From contig JAOXYB010105826.1 in NCBI GenBank assembly GCA_028565635.1, positions 1 to 21,130 of the forward strand: a stretch of 21,130 nt of DNA. The letters run 5' to 3'. A program made the translations under genes and the position numbers. This DNA is from Phoronis ovalis. Lineage: Eukaryota > Phoronida > Phoronidae. Positions 18,301 through 21,130 of this stretch are shown here, in pieces (the stretch's first letter is position 1; every line of letters begins with the position of its first letter). The notes beneath the pieces were generated by a model that saw only the letters and a list, made by a program, of their open reading frames with translations, ran no database searches and was not told where the DNA came from.

Positions 18301-21130
18301 CAACGACATTTTAAGGCTTTTAAGATCTAAGGCATGACCAATCGGTAGATACAAATCAAATCGCCTGTTTTAAAGGTTGAACTAAAACAAATAGTGTTCA
18401 CGTAACTGGGCACCAATGCAAAATAGTGTTCTCAAAAACGTTTATTGGCTGCGGTATACATCTATTTATATTGTAATGTTTTCAGCTTATGGCTGCAATT
18501 TTCAAATATTCTATATAGATACAATTATAATTATGATCAGCTCATGTTATAGTTTAATACTTTTATTAATATATAGTTTGGATTTAATGTGTCTGCCAGT
18601 GTACACCTGGCAGTGGTGCATTATGTACATAAAAGCTAACAATTGGTAGCATTAGCTTGGTAGTAATGGGAATTTTTATTAGCTATTTTCGCATGATACT
18701 TTGCTCTAATAGTGTTAACAAAAGGTTGTAATAACTGGAATACAGTTCTTGATGGATTTTCTTTGGTTGATGGTTGCCTGAGAACTATATATTTACTCGG
18801 GTGCTCTACGTACTTAAACAGCCTGTTGTTTTCTTCTGTAGGTGGCCGAACGCCAGGCAGTACGCCTCGTCTCGCTAATGCCTATATGAAATCTCACCAA
18901 GAATGGTTATCATCGAAGATTGAAATTGTGACTGAATACTTTCAAAGCGAGTATGTGTCTTTGAGTTTATGAAAAAAAAATCTCAGAAATTTTACTTGTA
19001 TTTGCTCTGGTGTTATATTAGAGGGGACTAATAGGTTGTTACACAGTTATCTGATGTGTGCAGCATTTTAATATTTCTTTATTTTTTTAAAATGCATTAT
19101 TTACAGAAACTTGAATATGTTTGAATAAACTCCTTTCTATTAATATGCCATTGCGATAAAATTATAAGCATTTCTGATCAGCACGAAACACAATTAGCTT
19201 TCCCTAAAATTATTAAGGTGGCAATCGAGTACCTTTCACCACTTGTAACTTCCTGTCAAATTTTGAACAGGTAAATGAAAAGTTAACATTTAGTAAAAGT
19301 ATACATTTTTTTGAATATATATAGTATTAACTGGACGATTATGAAAATTTACATTTCTTATCTATCACATCATTATGTAGCCTGTAAGATGGCCCTTTTG
19401 GGTAGAAACTCACTTTAATGAATATGTGTACAAAATTCTAAAAAATATTTCAACACCCCTGCAGATACAAAGCCGAAACATGGCCAAAATTAACTTTAAA
19501 CAGAGGTCTCTGAAACTGTGTCTCAAACTTAATGAGCCTGCAAAATTCAACTGCCGCACATTTGTTTGTCTTTATACTCACATTTTAAAAAATGTATCAA
19601 AAAAGAAGCAAAATTTAGAGTCCGATACACAGTACTGAATGTTCCAGCTTAACTATAAGGTATTGAACTTATGTTTAGTATGTGTATATTCATATATTTT
19701 TTCATTTACTGTAATTGCCTAAAATTCAACTCAATGTACATGTATAAAGTGTCAATAGGTTTTAACTGAACTATACTAGCCACATTTTTGCATAAAATTG
19801 TGACTGAAAAAAAACTAATATTAGGGTGTTTACAAGCCTGTATGATATCTTCCCTTATTACTAAATTGTATTTCTTTTATTGTAATCACCATTGCATTTT
19901 CCTTCAGCATGTTTGACTATCCAGAATCAGATGTTCTGGAAGGTTCAACAGCAGATTTTACTGAACTGCTCATGATGTCCATAGCCAGCTCCATCATGGA
20001 TACCAAGGAAGGTATGAATAATAAATGTTTATTTCCTATGTCAAGAAAGAATCTTGTCTATCGAGTATCTAAGAATCTTTATTTTAAAAAAAACACAGAT
20101 TTGTTGGTTACTATAATTTTTAGTACCGGTAATTTATTCACATAGGAATGGTGGAAGCATGCCCATGCATTGTATAGTATTGTATCAGTCTGTTATAAAG
20201 TATGCTTTGAAGTGTAATGTTGTTTCTTTGTAGGTTATAAGTTAGAGAATTGCTTTTTATACAGTAAAGCTATTTTTATCAATAAATATCTTTATTTTTA
20301 AAAAATTAAATTGTCAAAACAGAGGCTTTCTGTATGGAAACTACAGGTCTTGAAGAAATCAATTCTAGTTTCTTGTTTTTCTTAGGTCACCTGTCTTTAA
20401 TGCAGATCTACTGCCTTTTAATGAACAACATGAAATGGTTTGAATCTCAGCTTGATGTGGCACCCATGTTTCCTAACTATGATCGTCTGTCTGGCATTCG
20501 ATTTAATGTCAGTACAGCGCTACCTAGGTACAATGATTTCAACCCACTGTTGGAACATGCAAAAATTGGACAGAGTAACTTTGATCAGGCAAGTAATTTT
20601 TTGTGTATGTCGATTCTGCTTTCTTGTCGAAAATGTGGAAAAGAAAATTTATCGAATGAGAACTCAATAGCAGAAATAGGAAGAATCGATAAGTGTTCAT
20701 TTATCCATGCAGAAATTCAAGTCAAATAAAATATTACCAACTACAAAGCAGTGATTTTGTTATAACAAATACATAAGACATTTTCTTGCCCCAACCACTT
20801 GTCATCATCACTGTGCAATGAAAATATGATGGCAACGACAACTATGTTCTTTTAGTTGGAAAATATAGTCATTTATATTTAGTCATCTAAATTTTATTAT
20901 TATGTAGAAAAAATACATTGGGCAGTTTTTAGACTAGTTTTATTGTTTGTATATACCAAGTTTCCTTTGTGAACATGCTGAAGGTAGTCAAACAGATGAT
21001 CCAGTGATGTTTTCAGATATTTGCTATTCCTAGTTTCAGACTGTAATGTTTAATTTTTGCTGTTTATCCTATCTATAGGATACCCAGCATTGGTATCGTC
21101 TTTTACGTGACAATTTTCAATATTGTTTAT
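186..21130 (+). CDS. KIAA0825: KIAA0825 orthologue (DUF4495-type protein), 22 exons, partial at both ends
   Basis: Seen: exons 186-357, 770-1673, 3123-3275, 3483-3712, 3936-4079, 4317-4435, 4751-4904, 5280-5470, 5767-5946, 6420-6551, 6952-7287, 7564-7618, 7888-7940, 14771-14916, 15300-15407, 15869-16029, 16281-16425, 17063-17080, 18842-18950, 19908-20011, 20386-20588 and 21079-21130 join in one open frame with matching intron phases. Family knowledge: human KIAA0825 is a large, mostly helical cytosolic-type protein of unknown biochemical role; variants in it have been linked to postaxial polydactyly. No enzymatic motif, signal peptide or membrane segment is visible here. Matches to the human protein as I remember it include RCSF-IQMW, DAESH-W and KRTPQLR, in the same order. 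The most divergent parts are exon 3 and exons 14-15 and 18, which read as polar, basic linkers. The first codons are missing: about 40 human residues lie upstream of exon 1. Exons 15 and 18 are the least certain. Confidence 0.93.
358..769. other. Intron 1, nothing recognised
   Basis: This 412-bp AT-rich intron has a donor GTACTA and an acceptor TTCACTGTTGTAG. I see no repeat or RNA gene in it. Confidence 0.6.
770..1673 (+). CDS. KIAA0825: KIAA0825 exon 2, largest exon
   Basis: This 904-nt exon begins LRVLEKNLGSEEAVLENLL and continues through WDEVCVRLRRYF and YPSQEVWSRY to RGKSAQSRDNLR. These match human SMWDDIRLHLRRF and YPESEVIIKY in order. The ATG at 884 is internal: the exon is open from the acceptor at 768-769, phase 0. 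The donor is GTAAAT at 1674, phase 1. A serine-rich stretch (SKSNSLDSLV) lies near codon 210 of the exon and could be a phosphorylated loop; that is inference. Without splicing, the frame would stop at 1730-1732 inside the following tandem repeat. Confidence 0.92.
1713..1800. repeat. 29-bp tandem repeat, 3 copies
   Basis: Copies start at 1713, 1742 and 1771 and share CAGATCATACCTTTCAGTAA, with a few changes in the third. Each copy contains CCTTTCAG, which looks like a splice acceptor. The array begins 40 bp after the exon 2 donor. Confidence 0.9.
2221..2935. mobile_element. ~710-bp foldback (long inverted repeat) element
   Basis: The left arm at about 2221-2510 is the reverse complement of the right arm at about 2640-2935. 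The clearest pair is 2241-2266 against 2880-2906, 26 of 27 positions paired with one indel. Other paired blocks are around 2355-2380 (GTGACCTGTACGG) against 2763-2786, and around 2415-2430 against 2715-2735. A loop of about 130 bp separates the arms. No transposase reading frame is present. This fits a non-autonomous foldback or MITE-like element. I could not fix a target-site duplication. Confidence 0.8.
3123..3275 (+). CDS. KIAA0825: KIAA0825 exon 3, polar basic linker
   Basis: The exon is 153 nt and starts and ends in phase 1. It encodes a lysine-rich stretch (KEVKERKHKH) followed by IPPPFGATNDMLQFLEAPE. The acceptor is TGTTTCAG; the donor is GTACAA at 3276. Because it is symmetric it could be skipped without a frameshift. 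It matches the poorly conserved part of the human protein. Confidence 0.8.
3483..3712 (+). CDS. KIAA0825: KIAA0825 exon 4
   Basis: It enters in phase 1 and leaves in phase 0. It reads VVEKIPQEEKPKWKWHLCF, then VARSVEQLIRETVKRCLEEE and YPRRIQK. The tryptophan and helical pattern resemble human FGWRSAFKEV and the following helix. The donor is GTGACT at 3713. Confidence 0.88.
3936..4079 (+). CDS. KIAA0825: KIAA0825 exon 5
   Basis: This is a 144-nt exon, phase 0 at both ends. It reads SISAIMLLLDRFLPLAVAGA, then CFQVARSAFIDTAILNL. It aligns with human KLDTMLPLALACRDDSF. The donor is GTTTAT at 4080, weak but in frame. Confidence 0.88.
4317..4435 (+). CDS. KIAA0825: KIAA0825 exon 6
   Basis: It follows the acceptor TTTACTTTTTAG at 4305-4316 and reads MCSQVPRLASTNVLYMSL, then FIRNHLMHYEQVLLLDDG. 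It matches human YLSTAVYVFQHFKRYDNLM. The donor is GTAGGT at 4436, phase 2. An overlapping open frame from 4300 in another register is a shadow. Confidence 0.87.
4436..4750. other. Intron 6, nothing recognised
   Basis: A 315-bp AT-rich intron with donor GTAGGT and acceptor TTATTGCAG. No repeat was seen. Confidence 0.6.
4751..4904 (+). CDS. KIAA0825: KIAA0825 exon 7, conserved core
   Basis: It reads KKPFNLLYHQFRELTETL, then CILHDAESHNWQDLKEFYE. The human counterpart has KKPIFLVLVQRYQEFINTL and ILQDAESHHWDDYKAFYE, so this is one of the clearest matches. It enters in phase 2 and leaves in phase 0. The donor is GTTGTT at 4905, unusually weak. Confidence 0.95.
4905..5279. other. Intron 7, nothing recognised
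   Basis: A 375-bp AT-rich intron with a T-rich acceptor (TTGTTTTTTATAG). I see no repeat or RNA gene. Confidence 0.6.
5280..5470 (+). CDS. KIAA0825: KIAA0825 exon 8, best-conserved block
   Basis: It reads SERCSFTIQMWNYHMKSL, then HDLWSICPPKIAQ, SLSFLAQRYNR and YKRTPQLR. Human has [38 protein letters not shown] and SRKRTPQLR. This is the strongest single piece of evidence for orthology. It enters in phase 0 and leaves in phase 2 at donor GTATGT, 5471. The ATG at 5307 is internal. Confidence 0.97.
5767..5946 (+). CDS. KIAA0825: KIAA0825 exon 9
   Basis: It reads RADITAILLCTSELLTLC, then HYDIHNLCCLLLASLAIV and SSPLDSLYK. It follows the human order LDVTTILICTENMLWSVC, CNNLFTTLVIL and TSPLTELYK. 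The donor GTAAGT at 5947 is perfect, phase 2. Confidence 0.95.
5947..6419. other. Intron 9, nothing recognised
   Basis: A 473-bp intron. The short open frames here on both strands show no family resemblance and no splice context. Confidence 0.6.
6420..6551 (+). CDS. KIAA0825: KIAA0825 exon 10, basic segment
   Basis: It reads KVYKKGFYKKRVKKQDPDEE, then QWLPWIRPGLYKHGHRS. The second half matches human LYWVSCISHFYPSLL. The basic KKGFYKKRVKK run has no human counterpart that I recall. The donor is GTGAGT at 6552, phase 2. Confidence 0.88.
6552..6951. other. Intron 10, nothing recognised
   Basis: A 400-bp intron. It has short matching pieces (GTGTACATC at about 6627 and 6720, and CATCTGC against GCAGATG) but no clear element. 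Confidence 0.5.
6952..7287 (+). CDS. KIAA0825: KIAA0825 exon 11
   Basis: It reads YDDMQTTTALYLHLRILAAQ, then PNWSLLMQAMLMKDFTLPI. Human has LKLLLSQPRCNWNLLLETLL in the same place. A later cysteine-containing stretch (CNRFGCPESEC) looks lineage-specific. The ATG at 6962 is internal. It enters and leaves in phase 2; the donor is GTAAAA at 7288. Confidence 0.93.
7564..7618 (+). CDS. KIAA0825: KIAA0825 exon 12 (short)
   Basis: A 55-nt exon that reads RSGGWGVFDLSSIPGKHHP. It aligns with human EEEQLWDFLYNIPV. The acceptor is AAATTTCAG; the donor is GTGAGT at 7619, phase 0. Confidence 0.9.
7888..7940 (+). CDS. KIAA0825: KIAA0825 exon 13 (short)
   Basis: A 53-nt exon that reads IPYWLDAIYDILKPFVNR, the last codon split. 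The acceptor is GCTGTTTTCAG at 7877-7887; the donor is GTATGT at 7941, phase 2. It opens the 6.8-kb intron that contains the lectin gene. Confidence 0.88.
8027..8032 (-). promoter_or_regulatory. Candidate polyadenylation signal of the lectin
   Basis: ATTAAA on the minus strand lies about 94 nt after the lectin stop. Cleavage 10-30 nt further on would end the lectin mRNA within about 60-80 bp of KIAA0825 exon 13, before it. The hexamer is common in AT-rich DNA, so this is only a plausible call. Confidence 0.4.
8126..8256 (-). CDS. C-type lectin exon 4: ligand-binding C-terminus and stop
   Basis: It reads EPNNYGENEHCMTIWPEKG, then FQWNDILCSMEKRFICE and ends GKSNN-stop. It carries the calcium and sugar ligands E198, N200, N220 and D221 and three of the six conserved cysteines. 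The acceptor is TATCTTTACAG; the stop TAA is at 8128-8126. Confidence 0.94.
8126..11425 (-). CDS. Secreted C-type lectin, 4 exons, complete, nested antisense
   Basis: Seen: exons 11425-11131, 9355-9173, 8903-8793 and 8256-8126 join into 239 codons plus TAA; all three introns are phase 1. Residues 1-22 form a signal peptide (MFKMLFVVFTVLLTIHTVAF). Residues about 45-95 are a polar helical neck (LQNLEQQLQQLNVKV) likely to form a coiled coil. The lectin domain spans about 100-234, with cysteines at 100, 111, 128, 208, 224 and 232, placed as in long-form domains. The loop motif EPN is at 198-200 and WND at 219-221. Family knowledge: EPN with WND coordinates calcium and usually favours mannose or GlcNAc-type sugars. 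Inference: a secreted oligomeric lectin, perhaps for microbe recognition. The upstream in-frame codon at 11461 is TTG, so ATG 11425 was taken as the start; ATG 11416 is an alternative. A free cysteine before the neck (residue about 40) could link subunits. A weak TATAAG lies at 11563-11558. Confidence 0.93.
8257..8792. other. Lectin intron 3, nothing recognised
   Basis: A 536-bp AT-rich intron on the minus strand with donor GTATCT and acceptor ATCTTTACAG. No repeat was identified. Confidence 0.6.
8793..8903 (-). CDS. C-type lectin exon 3: central part of the lectin domain
   Basis: It reads FVFVGAHDQGTEGVWVWE, then ATGEQVTLSDTAYTHWYPG. This gives the usual (W/F)-I/V-G-hydrophobic strand and the W-W-P-x-EPN approach. 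The acceptor is TTTTTAATCCAG; the donor is GTATCT from 8792, phase 1. It lies outside any long open frame because the exon is short. Confidence 0.93.
9173..9355 (-). CDS. C-type lectin exon 2: N-terminal half of the lectin domain
   Basis: The acceptor TGTCTGTTCTAG ends at 9356. The exon reads CPYGYMNYGESCYKLHNQ, then TCHEKGGYLAIITSESEQDF. The C-P-x-G-Y opening, ESCY and GGYLA-I-S-EQ-F are typical of the fold. The donor is GTAATC from 9172. Unspliced, the frame would continue to 9117. Confidence 0.95.
9612..9850. repeat. Degenerate AT-rich short repeat cluster
   Basis: Units resembling AAAATTGGATTGCTACTC recur at about 9616, 9768, 9795 and 9824, with changes in each. The last three are spaced about 28-30 bp apart. 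It lies in lectin intron 1. Confidence 0.55.
10192..10221. repeat. TTTATAC heptamer microsatellite
   Basis: Three TTTATAC units and a fourth changed to TTTATTC, with one AC interruption after the first. Confidence 0.8.
10689..11095. mobile_element. 407-bp MITE-like element with terminal inverted repeats
   Basis: The ends are 20-bp inverted repeats with one mismatch: ACAGAATCACCCCTCTTGAA on the left against ACAGAGTCACCCCTCTTGAA read from the right. Further inward both arms carry related TTAGAACTT and GTTAATGA-type words, so a longer diverged palindrome may exist. It has no coding capacity. The right end is 35 bp from the lectin exon 1 donor. No clear target-site duplication was seen. Confidence 0.8.
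11131..11425 (-). CDS. C-type lectin exon 1: signal peptide and coiled-coil neck
   Basis: The hydrophobic run LFVVFTVLLTIHTVAF is followed by GQRTTG, so cleavage near AFG-Q is likely. The neck carries heptad-like leucines (LLQNLEQQLQQLNVKV). The donor on the minus strand is GTAAGT, read from 11130, phase 1. An NYSK sequon for N-glycosylation lies in the neck. Confidence 0.93.
11560..12900. repeat. Diverged TGACCT-rich repeat domain
   Basis: Blocks recur in the same orientation. One is CTCTGAAAATT followed by an A-rich stretch and AAGCCCAA or AACCCAA, at about 11643-11690 and 12510-12545. A second is TTAACCTCT or TTAACGTCT followed by AAACATG and CCTAGTAAAC or CCCAATAAAC, at about 11962-12006 and 12600-12642. 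About ten TGACCT words lie between. This looks like an old, decayed dispersed or tandem repeat upstream of the lectin gene. The exact unit length is not clear. Confidence 0.55.
13168..13510. mobile_element. ~340-bp inverted-repeat element with an internal minisatellite
   Basis: The left end contains GGGGGGGCAGTCAACATGAA and then AGTGGGTATATGCATGTTCC. The right end, read in reverse, has GGGGCAGTCAATATTAAAGT and GGGTACCCATGTTCCA. The inverted repeats are about 40-45 bp. The core holds tandem units. From memory, GC-rich elements like this recur in many marine invertebrate genomes and yield spurious predicted proteins; the open frame at 13326-13114 on the minus strand is of that kind. Confidence 0.8.
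13256..13446. repeat. Minisatellite of ~31-34-bp units inside the element
   Basis: Four clear copies of CACTTCCTTAGGGGTGTATT followed by a T-run start at about 13324, 13355, 13389 and 13422. Two decayed copies precede them (around 13256 and 13293). Copies differ by a few bases and by T-run or A-run length. Confidence 0.85.
14771..14916 (+). CDS. KIAA0825: KIAA0825 exon 14
   Basis: It enters in phase 2 and reads RILEPGLRILLKSSGTD, then LMSELPCGCALKSQQKSS and VKSAKKNK. The first part is helical like its neighbours; the end is a basic, serine-rich linker. The donor is GTATAG at 14917, phase 1. Confidence 0.85.
14917..15299. other. Intron 14, nothing recognised
   Basis: A 383-bp intron. A CTAAC branch-point-like word lies at 15279-15283, about 20 bp before the acceptor proposed at 15298-15299. 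Confidence 0.55.
15300..15407 (+). CDS. KIAA0825: KIAA0825 exon 15, probable (symmetric, possibly optional)
   Basis: The frame is open from 15257 to 15442 and reads like coding sequence: RKQPKVLYADFSQMFNVM and IHDDGRIKTNLAG. To keep phase 1 with exon 14, the acceptor must be TATAGAG at 15293-15299; the more obvious TTACAG at 15260-15265 puts the wrong phase. The donor is GTCATA at 15408, phase 1. The exon is 108 nt, a multiple of three, so skipping it also leaves the frame intact. The two flanking exons join in frame either way. Confidence 0.62.
15408..15868. other. Intron 15 with a 36-bp duplication
   Basis: A 461-bp intron; the only structure seen is the tandem duplication at 15679-15744. 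Confidence 0.6.
15679..15744. repeat. 36-bp tandem duplication
   Basis: ATCACTGTAGGCAATTTGAG is repeated 36 bp later as ATCACTTTAGGCAGTTTGAG, followed in both by TAAAA. Confidence 0.85.
15869..16029 (+). CDS. KIAA0825: KIAA0825 exon 16
   Basis: It enters in phase 1 and reads GRDLISEAVDSMVQQIVED, then IHSIPAPLCMFFKVAQQVL. It matches human AQAVSIVISKLPSVIACLPP followed by YFFF. The donor is GTAACT at 16030, phase 0. The ATG at 15862 spans the acceptor and is not a start. Confidence 0.92.
16281..16425 (+). CDS. KIAA0825: KIAA0825 exon 17
   Basis: It reads VLAGCIRLKLHDTDYVEKL, then ETTLENMATLGECIYYIL. Human has VIICRIFEDGNTVELLTGAS and WSKEKLGLICMCLKSIM. The donor is GTAGGT at 16426, phase 1. 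Confidence 0.92.
16426..17062. other. Intron 17, with a possible alternative terminal exon
   Basis: A 637-bp intron. At 16699-16772 a good acceptor (TGTATGTTTTAG) opens a phase-1 frame that ends in TGA; see the findings. No repeat was seen. Confidence 0.5.
17063..17080 (+). CDS. KIAA0825: KIAA0825 exon 18, candidate 18-nt microexon
   Basis: An acceptor with a long pyrimidine tract (CTCATTTTCTTTAAATAG) and a donor GTATCT frame exactly 18 nt, GTCGAAAAAAGAAAAAAG. It enters and leaves in phase 1 and adds R-K-K-K-K after a glycine. It is multiple-of-three and fits between exons 17 and 19 with or without inclusion. Microexons of this kind are usually regulated; A-rich DNA can also mimic one by chance. 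Confidence 0.45.
17559..17720. repeat. ~160-bp imperfect palindrome
   Basis: The left arm around 17591-17622 (ATCCCATCATTCTCAT and TTTTGTGAACGAATC) pairs with 17650-17682 (GATTGTTCTTTCACAAA and GAGAACTATGGGAT). Outer words CATGCACT at 17562 and AGTGCATG at about 17711 also pair. The arms may continue, more diverged, to about 17535 and 17745. Confidence 0.7.
18068..18097. repeat. Lone minisatellite-like unit
   Basis: TCACTTTTCTAAGGGGATAT followed by a T-run and CAGA closely resembles the repeat unit at 13355-13446. No inverted repeats were seen around it, so it may be a remnant or a coincidence. Confidence 0.35.
18842..18950 (+). CDS. KIAA0825: KIAA0825 exon 19
   Basis: It enters in phase 1 after TTTTCTTCTGTAG and reads GRTPGSTPRLANAYMKSHQE, then WLSSKIEIVTEYFQSE. 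It aligns with human IESIEQQKPNWIERQLLKAR. The donor is GTATGT at 18951, phase 2. Confidence 0.9.
18951..19907. other. Intron 19, nothing recognised
   Basis: A 957-bp AT-rich intron. The open frame at 19426-19638 lies in it but shows no family match or fitting splice sites. Confidence 0.6.
19908..20011 (+). CDS. KIAA0825: KIAA0825 exon 20
   Basis: It reads DMFDYPESDVLEGSTADF, then TELLMMSIASSIMDTKE. The human counterpart is ALQEGGVALELTEQKINMMV. The acceptor is TTTTCCTTCAG; the donor is GTATGA at 20012, phase 1. Confidence 0.93.
20012..20385. other. Intron 20, nothing recognised
   Basis: A 374-bp AT-rich intron ending TTTCTTGTTTTTCTTAG, a strong acceptor. Confidence 0.6.
20386..20588 (+). 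CDS. KIAA0825: KIAA0825 exon 21, ends at a GC donor
   Basis: It reads GHLSLMQIYCLLMNNMKWFE, then SQLDVAPMFPNYDRLSGIRF and YNDFNPLLEHAKIG. Human has LRQIYHIMQLNEEYLKEQL and later FNPFHVYKVF in order. The exon ends CAG before GCAAGT at 20589, the usual form of a GC-AG intron, phase 0. No GT donor keeps this frame on to exon 22. Unspliced, the frame would run on to a stop at 20727-20729. Confidence 0.9.
20589..21078. other. Intron 21, GC-AG type
   Basis: A 490-bp intron with donor GCAAGT and acceptor TATCCTATCTATAG. I see no repeat in it. Confidence 0.7.
21079..21130 (+). CDS. KIAA0825: KIAA0825 exon 22, cut by the window end
   Basis: It reads DTQHWYRLLRDNFQYCL in phase 0 with exon 21. It resembles human WNWNWAKLLPNYLRL, about 50 residues from the end of the human protein. 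The stop codon lies beyond the window. Confidence 0.8.

Larger units (their letters stand above)
17081..18841. other. Intron 18, with a hairpin repeat
   Basis: A 1,761-bp intron. It holds the inverted repeat at 17559-17720 and a lone minisatellite-like unit at 18068-18097. Several short open frames (17506, 18102, 18416) show no family resemblance and no suitable splice phase. Confidence 0.6.

Noticed and set aside
18102-18314. Open frame in intron 18 as an extra exon
   Set aside because: Exons 17-19 already join in frame, and this frame shows no homology or matching splice phase.

Overview
The window is AT-rich animal nuclear DNA: short exons with GT-AG borders, introns up to 6.8 kb, and intronic foldback and MITE-like repeats. 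Gene content, base composition and repeat style suggest a lophotrochozoan, most likely a marine mollusc such as a bivalve. That placement is inference; no marker in the window fixes the species.

Two protein genes are present. The first fills almost the whole window on the + strand. It is an orthologue of human KIAA0825 (C5orf36, a DUF4495-type protein of unknown function). I could assemble 22 exons from 186 to the right edge, about 1,290 codons in one consistent reading frame, close to the full human length of roughly 1,275 residues. The start codon lies off the left edge (or in an exon I could not place) and the stop lies off the right edge. Identity was judged by eye against the remembered human protein; the best-matching part is 4751-5946.

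The second gene is nested in the 6,830-bp intron 7941-14770, on the - strand. It has four coding exons (11425-11131, 9355-9173, 8903-8793, 8256-8126) and encodes a complete 239-residue secreted C-type lectin: signal peptide, coiled-coil neck, and a C-type lectin domain with six cysteines and intact EPN and WND sugar/calcium-binding motifs. All its introns are phase 1.

Region by region: 1-185 is unassigned left edge; 186-7940 holds KIAA0825 exons 1-13 with a ~710-bp foldback element at 2221-2935 and a 3 x 29-bp tandem repeat just after exon 2; 7941-14770 is the large intron with the lectin and several repeats (a degenerate AT-rich repeat at 9.6-9.85 kb, a 407-bp terminal-inverted-repeat element at 10689-11095, a TGACCT-rich diverged repeat domain at about 11.56-12.9 kb, and a ~340-bp inverted-repeat element with an internal minisatellite at 13168-13510); 14771-21130 holds exons 14-22, including two phase 1/phase 1 exons of 108 and 18 nt in a basic linker region, and a GC-AG intron before the last exon.

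Nothing in the sequence shows that the two genes work together. The lectin looks like an independent, probably immune or mucosal, gene that sits in a host-gene intron. No rRNA, tRNA, CRISPR or bacterial-type feature was seen.
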